NCBI GenBank assembly: GCA_965153455.1
Contig: OZ234494.1
Coordinates: 22,692,001 to 22,756,000 of the forward strand
DNA: 64,000 nucleotides
Direction of reading: 5' to 3'
Source of the DNA: Sphagnum compactum
Lineage: Eukaryota; Bryophyta; Sphagnopsida; Sphagnales
Part shown: piece after piece, positions 22,116-33,368 of the stretch
How the letters are laid out: each line of letters starts with the position of its first letter
How positions within the stretch are numbered: position 1 is the first letter of the stretch
Notes under the pieces: generated by a model
Seen by the model: the letters and a program-made list of their open reading frames with translations, nothing else
The model's database searches: none
What the model was told of the DNA's origin: nothing
Translations under genes and position numbers: made by a program

Positions 22116-22199
22116 GAGAAAAAAACCCCAAAAAAAAAAAAAAAAGGAAAAAAAGAAAAGGGAAGAAGAAGAAGACGAAGAAAGGTCAAGTTTTTTTTT

Positions 22200-22307
22200 C
22201 GCTGTTTTTGCGCAATCTGATTTTCAGGGTTGTTGTGCGCGCATAGTAATAAGTTATTGCAGCGTTTTCCTCGCACCGTCGTGGCAGTGGTGATGGTGCG
22301 AGAGAGA

Positions 22308-22338
<31 letters not shown>

Positions 22339-23361
22339 GAAAGCGAGGTAGTAGTTCAGAAGGAAGAGTCTGTTTGCTGAGAGAGAGAGATGTTATGGAG
22401 TTCAAGGGAAGCGATCTGGAAGAAAGAAGCTGCGAGGAGTAGTTAGTTTGTTTCTTTTCTTCCAGTGGTGGTGGTGGTGGTGGTGCGAAGAAGAAGAATT
22501 CTTTCTTTCTCGGGAATTCATGAAATCAGAGAAGAAGAGTGGCGTGATGAGGATGATGATGATGATGATGATGTTGTGGAGAATTTAGTGATGCGCGGGG
22601 GAGTTGTTTTGTGGGGTTTGTTTTATATTTTCTTTCTTTTGTGGAAAGTTCGATTGCGGGGCGGGCGGGTTGGTTGGCTGGCGGCCATGAATACGGAAGG
22701 AGTTGTTGTTGTTGTTGCTGCTGCTGCTGCTCCAATTTAGTAGTTTTGGGCTGACGACGTTTCAGGTGCCCAATGCAGCGAACAAGTTGTTGTTGTTGTT
22801 GTTGTTGTTGTTGACAACAAAAGGGAGAGGGAGGTGCGGAGTGCGGGGCGAGTGTGAGGAATTCCGAAACGCGGGTATTACAATTCGTCCCTGCTTGTTG
22901 CAAAAATCTGGACTGGATTTTTCAGTTTTTCGTTGCTAGTGAATTCTTCGAGGTTGTTTGTCTTCAGCTGCTTCTTTTCACTGAGAAGTGGAGAGAGAGA
23001 GAGAGAGAGAGAGAGAGAAGCAACGGGATCATTGGGTAGTTGATTTCAAAGGACCTGAGGAGAGAGAGAGAGAGACAGAGAAAAGCAATAGGATCATGGG
23101 GTTGCAATGGGATTGGGTTGTTGATTTCAAGGGACTTCTTCTGGGGTGATCTCGGTGTTGTTTGGTGGTAGAAGAATGATAACTTGCAATGGGATCATTG
23201 GGTTGCAATGGGATTGGGATGTTCCTTGAAGAATGATAACTCCAAGGAGCTTTTGCAGGTCTAGGCTTGTTGTAGAGCTAGCTCTTTTGAGAAGAATCAG
23301 GGAACCCAGGAAAGTGTACTCTGAGACCTGAGCGTTTGTTGAATGAATGGGTGAAACTCAT

Positions 23362-23394
<33 letters not shown>

Positions 23395-24151
23395 GCATAT
23401 GGATGTTTTTGCACATGGGGTTTGCACATCATCTTTGTTGAAACTAGTTTTCACTGAGTTTGCACATCCATGGCTGAATTTTGTTGTACAAGACAAAGCA
23501 GGAAGTTGATTTGGTTCATTTTAATCCAAGAAGAAAACTCTCTGTTTGTGTCTTGGTTTAAGATCACAAATTCAAGGTCTCATAATGTACAAACAAGATT
23601 TTGTCTTGAAAAGAAATTATAAGAGATTATTCTTAGGTCACAAAAAAGCTTTGGCATTGCTTCTTGAGAATTGTAGAACAACAACCAGAAGGAATGTTCA
23701 TTGCATGGAGCTTGCACTGGACATCTGTGCAAACCCGGCTAGCGAATGCTCTGCTCTGCTCTGCACATGGGGCTCTCTTGCTCTTTTAAGACTTTTTTTT
23801 TTCAACAGGTTTTTGTCCTGTTAGAAACTTGTCTCCGGAAGAAGGTTTTACATGGATTTGGCAGAAAGAAAGAAAGGAAGCCGCTGGGAGATCTGAAAGG
23901 AGCTTACAAGAAATTCTCTGAAATGGTGGTTTTTCTTCAGAGAACCAATTCAGCACCTAGGTTTTGTTGGAAAAATCTCTTCCAATCTCCAAGAGGAGAA
24001 ATTCTGTGAAGAATCTGACACAGAAAGAAATCCAATTGAACAAATCTCTGATAGAAAAAATTTGTGAGTGGAAAACAAGCTTTTGCAAGACACTTAGGTT
24101 AAAGAGATTTGAAGGACTCAATTTTGCTCTCTGTTGTAACAGGTTTTGATA
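22200..24151 (+). other. Promoter and spliced 5' leader region of the ARM-repeat gene
   Basis: This stretch is rich in microsatellites: GA at about 22316-22338 and 22990-23018, GAT at 22548-22573, GTT at 22702-22720 and 22786-22813, and poly-T at 23368-23394. Short GGATCATTGGGTTGCAATGGG words are repeated at 23018-23220. A CTGTTGTAACAG splice acceptor ends at 24142, just before the start codon, so the leader contains at least one intron. I looked for a U-box exon upstream and found none. Confidence 0.55.
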
Positions 24152-25102
24152 ATGGCAGGGGGAGAGTTGCCAGAAGTTAAGCACACTAGAGGAGGAGGAT
24201 TGTCCAGAGAAGTCAAGGAACAGATTGATGTGTGGATTGCAGATCTGTCTGAGTCAAAACCACATGGAAGGCGAGAAGCAGCACAGGGACTGCGGTTACT
24301 CACAAGGAAAAGCTCTCTCAACCGTGATTACATTGCAGACAAAGGTGGCATTCCGTCTCTGGTTACAGTTATTTTGGAGACGGAAGACCAGGAGATAAGA
24401 AAGCATGCAGTTACCACACTATTGAACCTCTCCATCAATGCGCACCTGAAGGATTCTATTGTCAATGCTGGTGGGATAGATCCCATAGTTGAGGTTCTGA
24501 AATCTGGGGACATGGAAGCTCGAGAAAATGCTGCTGCTGCACTCTTTAGTTTGTCAATGAAAACAACAAACAAGTCTTTGATTGGATCTTCAGATGCCAT
24601 GCCAGGACTTGTTAAGCTTCTCATCGAAGGCTCAAAGCAGGGGAAAAAGGATGCAGCAAGTGCAATCTTTGATCTTGCAATCTGTCATGAAAACAAGGCA
24701 TTGGCTGTCAGATCAGGTGTCATTCCACCTCTCATACAACTTTTGACTGATGAGAAACAAGGCATGGCGGACGAAGCTCTCGCCACACTCGCCATCCTAG
24801 CAACCCACACGGAGGGCCAGGAAGCAATTTGTCAAACAGGCACTGCCATCCCAATTTTGGTTGACATCATTTCGGATGGAGTTCCTCAGAACAAGGAAAA
24901 TGCAACAGCAATCTTACTTGAATTGTGCTCCAATGATGTGAATCATGTGTACACATCCACAAAACTTGGTGTATGTGGGCCCTTGGGAGAGCTTTCCAGC
25001 ACGGGCTCTGCAAAAGCTCGGCGCAAGGCAAAGAAGCTCCTCGACCTTCACAGGCATGCACAACATTTACTTGGTTCAACCTGCGGATCCCGATCAATTT
25101 GA
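24152..25102 (+). CDS. Armadillo-repeat protein, PUB-type ARM domain without U-box, 316 aa
   Basis: The CDS is a single exon starting at the first ATG ([16 protein letters not shown]), ten bases after a 3' splice site. The protein is almost entirely armadillo repeats, residues ~25-300. Repeat cores include [54 protein letters not shown] and [14 protein letters not shown], ending with [14 protein letters not shown]. This pattern closely resembles the C-terminal half of plant PUB E3 ligases (PUB4/12/13/14, SPL11), but there is no U-box here. It could act as a protein-binding adaptor in the cytoplasm or nucleus. A role in ubiquitination cannot be assumed. Length and codon use look intact. It is an isolated gene; its flanks are repeat-rich. 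Which ARM-only subgroup it belongs to cannot be decided by eye. Confidence 0.92.
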   Translation: MAGGELPEVKHTRGGGLSREVKEQIDVWIADLSESKPHGRREAAQGLRLLTRKSSLNRDYIADKGGIPSLVTVILETEDQEIRKHAVTTLLNLSINAHLKDSIVNAGGIDPIVEVLKSGDMEARENAAAALFSLSMKTTNKSLIGSSDAMPGLVKLLIEGSKQGKKDAASAIFDLAICHENKALAVRSGVIPPLIQLLTDEKQGMADEALATLAILATHTEGQEAICQTGTAIPILVDIISDGVPQNKENATAILLELCSNDVNHVYTSTKLGVCGPLGELSSTGSAKARRKAKKLLDLHRHAQHLLGSTCGSRSI

Positions 25103-26758
25103 GTCCAAACACATATGATGTTGATATCTGTAAACTTCATGGCATTATTGGCTTCACATGTGTAGTGTACATTATATTTCCGGGTTGATTTTTTTTTCCC
25201 TCCCTGTTTCCCACCATTCTCTTTTCTGGTCCTGTTGAGACTCTTCTCACTTATCTTCCTCATTTTGTTTCCTCGTGGATGGATTGCTAGACTCCTTGTT
25301 GACTCTCCGAACTTGTTTGTACATGTACCTGTAACTCCTCCTAACTCTTCTCTCTCTGTTGTTATACACCTACAATTACATATTTCTTGTATCCCCTTTT
25401 GCAATCATTTTACATCTCTTTGTGGCCGACAAACAAAGAGATTAAAATGATTGTTCACTTCTGTTTTTCTGTTTTTCTTTTCCCATCTGTCTTTCTCACC
25501 TTCAGTGTTTTCTTCCTTCCATTTCCCACTTTCCAATTGTAAACAACTACCAGTTCTAGCATTGTCCAATTTTGACAAAATTATAGAATCCAATTTTGTG
25601 ATGTTGATCAATCCCTTGTGTGCATCAGCAAACTCCTCTAGACGAAGGGTTTATAATAGTCCATGATGACAATGTGCAAAGTTTTACTAGGCCCAGGAGA
25701 AACAAAAGGATGTGTGAAACAATGGCAACCGATGAGCCCCAGAGGGTGTGCTCACTTACTCACTTTCTGAAATGGGTGATAAAATCCATAATGACCTGTA
25801 TTGGTTTCGTATGTTTCTTGTAAGTTGGATATGGCTTGCAATTGATTACAAAACTACCTACCACTTTGAAGATGTTCTACAGAATCAAGAGTCTACAGTG
25901 ATGCTTTTCAGTAGTCTGGTGGTCATTGTTCCTCATGTTGTAACTGCCATTTTCAGGCAGAGACTTCTTTGCAAAAGGAAGGACTGCAAAGCGTTTGTTA
26001 TTGTGATTTGAGATATGAGGAGACAGGAAACAACATGTTGGCTTTGCAAACTGGAAGAGTGCAGTTCCACATGAACCCCGCCGACTTTCCTTCTACATCT
26101 TAGATCTGGTGATGACAATGTGATATGAAGAACATATCATGAATGCATGCACATCAATTGAAAGAAAAAATACTGCACTAAAACTTGTCGTAGATTGCAT
26201 TCACAAGCTACCTGGTTATCATGTCGATTGATATTTTTGCTGATGGCATAGACATACGCACATACATGATGACAGGAATTATGTGGTGAACAGATTGAAG
26301 CCATGGAGTCTCAATAAATCCAGAGAATATATATGTTTGACATGTGCCAGACCCACAAATCATCCTTGCGCTCTTGTGGAAACCTGTAATTTGAATTTTG
26401 GTATTGTTGTTTGAATGTGTCTGTAAACACAGTCTGGCTGGCCTGTTCAAAACTCTGCTGGCCATGATATACTACCATCTGTGAATCATACCTACTCACT
26501 CCGGTAAAGAAGAATTGATTGCAATGGTGCATATGAAGAGAGAAGTTGATGGAGTGCGGAAATTATTAGACAGTTAGGCTTTGCAGATTCTGCACAACTT
26601 TTGCAGAATTTAAGGTTTGCATGACGAGTTTAATATCATGGCATCATTGCAACCTCGTGAGGAGATTGAAGGAAGCAGATCAACTCTTGCAATGATGGTG
26701 CACCATGATATTACACGACTGCAAAGTTCACTTGGAGGTAAAGAAGAAAAGGAAGGCT
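25103..26758. other. 3' region of the ARM gene and gene-free DNA
   Basis: The first few hundred bases are T-rich and probably the 3' untranslated region. Beyond about 25600 I see no exon with family resemblance on either strand. Confidence 0.4.
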
Positions 26759-27262
26759 GCTCTCCTTGTTCTTTACCTGCACACTACAGTTGGCTTCTTG
26801 AGGTTTTTGTGGGAATGTGGACCTGGAATGCTTTGCATTAGAGCTTAAATCCTTGCTTGTTCTTGATCCGTAATGCCACAAGAAAGCTCTTGTTCTTTTC
26901 CTGCATGCTAAGTTGAATTCTTGATGCGTTTGTGGGAATGTGAACCTGGAATGCTTTGCATTAGAGCTTAAATCCTTTGCTTTGCTCTTGATCCATGATG
27001 CCACAAGGACGCTCTTGTTCTTTGCTGCACACTACAATTGGCTTCTTGAGGTTTTTGTGAGAATGCGGACCTCGAATGCTTTGCAATAGAGCTTGAATTC
27101 TCGCTTTGCTCTTGATCCATGATGCCACGAGAAAGCTCTTGTTCTTTTGCTGCACACTACAATTGACTTCTTGAGGTTATCATGGGAATGTGAACCTGGA
27201 ATGCTTTGCATTAGAGCTTAAATCCTTACTTGCTCTTGATTCTTCATGATGCTACAAGGAAT
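26759..27262 (+). repeat. Minisatellite, four copies of a ~124-bp unit
   Basis: Units begin with GCTCTTGTTCTTT near 26759, 26885, 27011 and 27133. Each contains GGAATGCTTTGCATTAGAGC and ends with TTGCTCTTGATCCATGATGC or a close variant. Overlapping short frames on both strands arise from the repeat itself and are not genes. Confidence 0.88.
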
Positions 27263-27738
27263 TCATGAATGGAAGAGGATGCGATCATGGTTGTGCAACT
27301 GTTCAACTTCTCTCTTGATTCAAGGCCAAAAGCAGGCTGCATTCATCCTTTGCATGAAGATTGTCTTCTAGCCTGCAATTCCAATGAATCTTTTCTAGAG
27401 CTCCTTTGTCTTAGTCAAGAACAATAATCTCAAGCTCTGTGCTGCATGGTTCTTAAGCATCCAGAATACGGGAAGAAAACTGCAGTGTGTCGTTACCAAT
27501 TTTGTGACTGGTTGGCCAATCCATCAAGCTTGTATGAGAAGATGCACCTCCTGTGTATCTACTACTACTACTACTACTACTACTACTCCCTCAACTTCAG
27601 TTTTTCTTTGGACAAAATTATCGTTTTCTTCACTGTTTTGTTTCCTTACTACAAATTGATGCTGGACATATCTATCACAACATTTGCTTACTAGCTTCTG
27701 ACCCAGTCTTGCTCATCAAACTCTCTGAACAATTTGGG

Positions 27739-27957
27739 CTGGCAATTACACACACAGATGCACAAGTACTCAATCCGTGGCTGCTATTCAGTAGACAATT
27801 CAAGCACACGCACACACAAGTACGAGCGTTCCATGGCTGCAATTTGGTTGACAATACAAGCACAGGTGCACAAGTATGAGCACTCCATGGCTGCAATTTG
27901 GTTGATGATGCAAACACAGGTGCACAAATACGAGAGCACTCCATGGCTGCAATTTTT
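27739..27957 (+). repeat. Minisatellite, four copies of a ~55-bp unit
   Basis: CCATGGCTGCAATTTGGTTG-type starts recur at 27775, 27831, 27885 and 27941. The linker contains CAAGCACAGGTGCACAAGTA. A perfect (TAC)n run lies just upstream at 27559-27586. Open frames across the array are repeat artefacts. Confidence 0.85.
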
Positions 27958-28480
27958 GACTCTTTTGAACTGACTCCAAACTGAACTGACTCCTGTTTAT
28001 GAACCTTGAACAAACAGGGGGCTGAAATTGCATGACACAGATTGCTAAGTGAGTTCTTCTTGCCATGTTCAATTGAGATAGCCTACAACAGAAAACTGTA
28101 AAGATTCAGCTGTTTCATGAATAAGGTGAACAAATCATACCTTTCTCTATAATGCTTTGAAGGAAAGTTGCAGTCTGGTCCACAACACCCGCTTCCAAAA
28201 ACCACACCAATTTGGAAATCCAAACAAGTTTTCTGCTAACATGTGTCTAGGGCAAGAAGGGAACAGTTGTTGCAGTGATTCAACCGGACAAACTGGAGAA
28301 GTGATATCTGGAAGCTAGCCATCTCAAACTGAAAACTGATGGCTTGGGAAGAATGGGATGTCTCACCATTTGGGGTTCAATCTTTTTTCGCTCAAACACT
28401 ACTACAAATGAATGTTCTGCAGGAGCAACGAAAAAATTCTTAAACAGGACAAGAATGTGTTTTGGTAACTGCTGCTGATG

Positions 28481-31400
28481 TTAGCTCGAAGCAACTGTGG
28501 TGGTGGCAGCAGCAGCAACTTCAGCTAATGCCTCCACAACACGGTATGTGCCCAAGGTAATGTTTAGATCCTCGTAGACCAATCCATGCTTTTCGCAAAG
28601 TGCTCGTACATGTGAAGAGATTTTGTTCAAGTTGTGTCTTGGCATGGTTGGAAACAAGTGGTGTTCTATTTGTCTGTTGAGACCACCGGTGAACCAATCA
28701 TTGAACATGTTGGCTTCTATATTCCGTGTTGATGCAACCTGAACACATTGAATGACAAACTCTTCAGGAACCTCTTTATGCAGTCTACCCACATCTGCCC
28801 CCATTCTCAAACAGTTTGCTCTGATTAGGACTCTTAAACGAACTTACAAAAAATCAATGGATTTCTCAAATTCTACCTGCTTTTCGTCCTACGGAATTAA
28901 TGACAGACGAAGAACTTCAATCCAGCAACGCATTTTTATAGGCAAGTTCATGATCACATGATTTGGGCTATAGCTTTTGATGTATGATACATGTCCAAGA
29001 GGATGAGTGCTGATTACCATGTGTTCATTCATTCCGAAGAAGACTCTGCAAAACATGACTGGAAAGAGGTACAGTTGCTCAACACATACTTCTGGGTTGA
29101 AATAGATGTAATCTGTGGATGTCTACATAATATATGCAAGTGTAAGGGAAAAGAGATTGATTCTCTCACCTGGGCATTGACAAAGTCTTTTGAGGTGTTA
29201 TAAACCTCCTTTCCATTGTGGTTGAGGATGAACACAAGACTCAAGAGTATCCCAGTGATAAACTCGCTCATGATTATCCAGATCATGGCCATTGACGGAT
29301 TTAGGAGCCAGAATGCAATACCAATGAACCATACGTAATGCATCAACATGGTTCCTTTCTCAAGGATTTTTCTTTGGAGAGACATTTGAGGCTTGCAGCA
29401 GTATAGCCAGCTGAACAAAAGCCAGGTGAAGCGAGAAAACATCAACATGGGGAAGAAAAAAATGTGTTGCCACTGAAGTACTCTCCGCAATCTCTGACTG
29501 TCAACTGTTGCAAGGATGTCTTTGCTCCATGCCAGCAAAGGAAGTGTGTCGATGTCCTCATCTATTGGCTTATAGGTTTGGTCACACTCATTTGGAGCGG
29601 CATGATGCAGATTGTGTTTATTCTTCCACCATGATGTACTAAACCCTAGTACTACATTGCCAATGGAATAACCAATGAACGTGTTGAGCCAACGGGTCTC
29701 AAATACCTACAAAACACAGATGCCAATTACAGTAGTGATATCAGATTCACTGCAAACTCCAGAGCAAGAGAGAGAGAATGTCTGTTGTGTGAGAGAAAGA
29801 GGGGGAGGGGGGGGGGGGGGAACCTGGTGATGTAAAAAATCATGGGATAGCCATCCACATTGCTGCCAGCAGACTCCTAGAATGAAAGCTGACAACAAAA
29901 CTGCTGGTAAGGACTGAGTCAGACAGATGATGGCGATGCTTGCAGCAAGGAGCAGTGCATTGACAAGACACTTCAGAGTGTAGTAAAGCTTGGAGCTCTT
30001 GAAAAGTCTTGCTCTCATAAATACACCTCGTAGCTCTCTGTAATCCTTCAGCAGCTCAGGTGTCGGCTCCAGACTCTGCCACCCACCCACCAACATACAA
30101 GATTCCGTAGCACATTCAGATTACAGCAATCCTTGCCCTAATTACCAGCTGGTGCTCCCATCTGCAATGATAAAGAGGATAGTTCCTCTTATTAAGCAGA
30201 ATATAACCAATATATTCATGGAAGATTTGTTGCTGTAACATTGTCATCATAAACCTCTGCTTTCAGGTCAATTGTTGTAATTATGTAATCTTAAAGATAG
30301 TTTAAGTGCCATGGCTAGTCTTTTGATATTAGAAACTGCCACATGAAGCTGTGCACTAATGCAGAAAACTAGTGTAGCTTCAACCTGGCATTGCAATCTA
30401 AAGGCCACACTGCAGTGCATGTGTCATGCAAGATTGTGCAAAAGCTGCATTCTTAAGTTTATTCCTGATCAATCATGTAGGCAGTGTCTGGAAACATTCT
30501 ATAAAAAGTGAAGAATTTTTGCACTAGGGGAACACCCAAGTGATTCCACTTCAGGTTGATGGCTGAGAAAGGTGGCCCTATCTTCCAGAATAAAGAACTT
30601 GCTCACTTATTTGCTTCCAAACAATGATGAGGATAATAAGTAGTGCAAGACTAGTGCAAGATTCTGGTAAAGAGTTAGAACACCCAACCTAGAGTAAGCC
30701 ACTAACCTTATAATTTCCAATATAGAATTGCTGTAACAGTTTCCAAGTGGAAGGAGCATGGAAGCCTGCAAAGATGTCAGTCGCATCCCGACCAGCATGA
30801 GTGTAGATAACTGATCCACCAGGGTGCTGCTCTGCAAATCTGCTCACATCGTATACCTGACACAAATTCATGAACCAATCTTATCTTACAGAACACTGGA
30901 TGAAACATCTCCTGCTCTTGGTTATCACCAATCCAAGCAAGGGAAGAATTTAGTGCATAATAAAACAAACCAAAGATTCTCAATGCTTCAATGGAATGCA
31001 GCCAAAACAATCCCATGAGGATGCATTTGTAAGCCACCCCATGAGGACACAGAAGCTGCAACCCCATCAGGATGCATTTGTAAGAAGCCATCACCCCCAT
31101 GAGGATGTGCATTACTGCTGCTGTATGCTGTGGAAAACTGGAGGTGATTAGAAAGGGGATCATGATCCCCATGTACCTTGTCCTTAATCACGAGCCAGCA
31201 GTCATTTGGCTTACTGTGGAGAGAAACATCCTCCATGAAGTATGTGGTTGGTGCAACACCTTGCTGATAGCTGCTGCTGCTATCTGACACAGTTTTCATC
31301 ACAACATTCGATTTGCCCACAGCCTCTGCTGCTGCTGTTGTGGTCTTTTGGGACTCATTGTTATTCCTCAACGCATCTCCAGAAATGCTCTGGAAGCTGG

Positions 31401-31608
31401 ACATGGTGGTACCCTCTGTTGTTAAATGTTTCTTATTCAACAGCCGCCTGATTACAAAACCAGTCGAAGTGCTCCACTCTCGCCAAGTCCGATCCAGCGC
31501 GTCCAGACAAACGCTTATGAGAGGCATAGTTGCAAGTTGTTCGAAAGTTGCCGCATCGATATTCTCCTCCACTAGCGTCCCCCCTGCACTTCCCACCACG
31601 GCGCACAT
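28481..31608 (-). CDS. Front-end (delta-6-type) fatty acid desaturase with N-terminal cytochrome b5, 5 exons, 542 aa
   Basis: Minus-strand exons are 31608-31177, 30856-30707, 30075-29824, 29706-29170 and 28738-28481, phase 0 at every junction. A ~115-residue N-terminal extension ([17 protein letters not shown], then Ser/Thr-rich) precedes a cytochrome b5 domain. Its heme motif is HPGG at 155-158, with the second His at 177 (GFHAPSTW). Hydrophobic helices and three histidine boxes follow: HDFLHHQ (272-278), HNLHH (309-313) and QIEHH (480-484). The Gln in the third box is the hallmark of front-end desaturases, which act in the ER on membrane lipids with electrons from the fused b5. The sequence is very close to what I remember of the Physcomitrium delta-6 desaturase (525 aa), including [18 protein letters not shown] and [25 protein letters not shown] delta-6 acetylenase activity, known in related moss enzymes, cannot be excluded. 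The start is the first ATG in frame before the conserved EENID segment. Confidence 0.95.
31012..31108 (+). repeat. Short tandem repeat in desaturase intron 1
   Basis: CCCCATGAGGA-type words with a GCATTTGTAAG tail recur four times in about 95 bp. They lie inside the first desaturase intron (30857-31176), near the 5' splice site. Confidence 0.7.
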
Positions 31609-32846
31609 AGAAGAAACCGCTTCAATGCGCAAGAACAAGATATTACAACATATTTCCAGCAGACATTTTTGGCAGAAGAATCTGACGACAAAACCTAGAA
31701 GCTGCAAAAGACTACAGATATTTCCGCCGGCGGAGGCCGCAGAGGATGCAAAGAACTGCGCACTGTCATCACCAATGCATTGGAGGCAATAACGATGTCG
31801 AGTGTCGTCGCTTCAACGTCGCAAAGAAGATAACCTAATTTGCTCTAAGCAATGATGCCAGCCATTTCTGTATCAGTGCAGACTTTGTGGGAGAAGAGTC
31901 TCACGAGAAACAGAGCACCTGTCCAAGCTACACAAAATGTTTCTACAAGATGTTTCTGGCAGAGTCCGCAGAGGTTTGCACAGAACTAACTGCCTATCAT
32001 CAATGCGACATGACAGCCTCCAGCAGCGGTGTATCGCATCACGACTTCGACGTTTCTTGACGAAGACGATGACTCCACCAGGAGGTTTTTGGCAGCGGCA
32101 TTAGCCGCTACAACAAACACATTTGCTGGAACGTCTACAGAAGAGAGACTACAAAATGAAGTCCTCCTCGTTCGGGAAATACAGAGATCGCCGACAGTTT
32201 TCCGACGATATGCACAACAAAACCTGCTCTCTGTTCAAGCAGTGCGCCCGACTGCAAAAGGAAGCGAAGAAGCTGAACTAGGCAGGCAGGAGGCTCTGCT
32301 GTTGTAAAAAACGAATCAGGATCTCTTTTTTTCTATTTAAGAAGAAAGCTATTGATCCGATTTGCACATACTACCAAAATCAAAGAACACAGCAGCAGCT
32401 GCTTCTAACTTCACAGCCTGGAAAACAGAGAAACAATTGCTAAGCTACTACGAAGACCGAAGAAATTCTCAGATCCTTGAATGCAGCAAAACAGTCACTA
32501 CAAAACTCGTCAAATATTTCCCCTCTCCCTCCTTTTCCCCCCGTGCCAAAAACAGAAAGCTACACAGATCAGATTACCAGTCATCCGAAAGCAACCGCAT
32601 CGTGGTCCATGATCCCGCAACCCCGAGGAAGGACGACGACAGCTACTTTACCAATACGATCAGAATGCGCACTAAAAATTCTCTCAGCATCTACAACTAA
32701 GTACAACGTAATACTCCCGGAAATGAGAAGGCAAACCTTGAGGAAGCCCCGCAGCAGCACACGCCATCATCATAGATCGTCCACACTCACCAATGCGATC
32801 CAAATACCAAAAAAACACTCCTTCCTGCTGCTGCTCCTCCCGCTGC

Positions 32847-32900
<54 letters not shown>

Positions 32901-33266
32901 GAATGTTGATGATACTTACTACACAGCTTCAAAAGGGGCTCTCGAAGGCGGCACTACGGGATTCAAAACGACCGTCGTCAATCCAGTGCCATGAAGAGAG
33001 AGAGAGAGAGGGCGAGCGAGCGAGGCAAGCTCCCTTTGCCAGCGAGCGAGCGAGCGAGCGAGAGAGGGAGGAGCGAGAAGGCGAGAAGCAAGAACGGCCA
33101 GTTGCTGCCTGCGGAGCCCGGTTACTGACGCGAGCGTGCGTCGGGGAGTGGCGCGTGAGCGTGCGCGGAAGTGGGGCTCGGACAAAACCAAACAGGGGAC
33201 TATATGCAGCCAAGTGGGCGTCCCCAAGTGGGTAAATAACAGACCGCTGAAGATGGGCCACGCAAA
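31609..33266 (-). promoter_or_regulatory. Upstream region of the desaturase gene, with CT/GA and GCGA microsatellites
   Basis: No coding family is visible. A long CT tract (32851-32900), a GA run (32995-33012) and GCGA repeats (33039-33064) lie in a comparatively GC-rich stretch up to about 33230, where the composition drops to AT-rich. This is the likely promoter and 5' leader. I cannot place the transcription start. The 252-codon frame over 32477-33235 is low-complexity. Confidence 0.45.
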
Positions 33267-33368
33267 TAGGTACCGGTTTCTCTCAAATTGGAAGTAGGTA
33301 CCTACCTACGACTGTACGTACCTACGTACCTACGTACCTACCTGCTTTTCAATCTGAGAAGGTACCTA
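33267..33368. repeat. Small foldback element around GTACCTAC repeats
   Basis: The left arm 33267-33298 (TAGGTACC, then TCAAATTGGAAGTAGG) is closely inverted by the right arm 33341-33368 (CCTGCTTTTCAATCTGAGAA, then GGTACCTA). The loop is a run of CTAC/GTAC tetranucleotides. Confidence 0.65.

Noticed and set aside
22526-22903. 125-codon minus-strand frame with poly-Gln and poly-His
   Set aside because: It is a translation of GTT and GAT microsatellites in the leader of the ARM gene.
32477-33235. 252-codon plus-strand frame
   Set aside because: It runs through CT, GA and GCGA microsatellites; low-complexity protein and no conserved segment.
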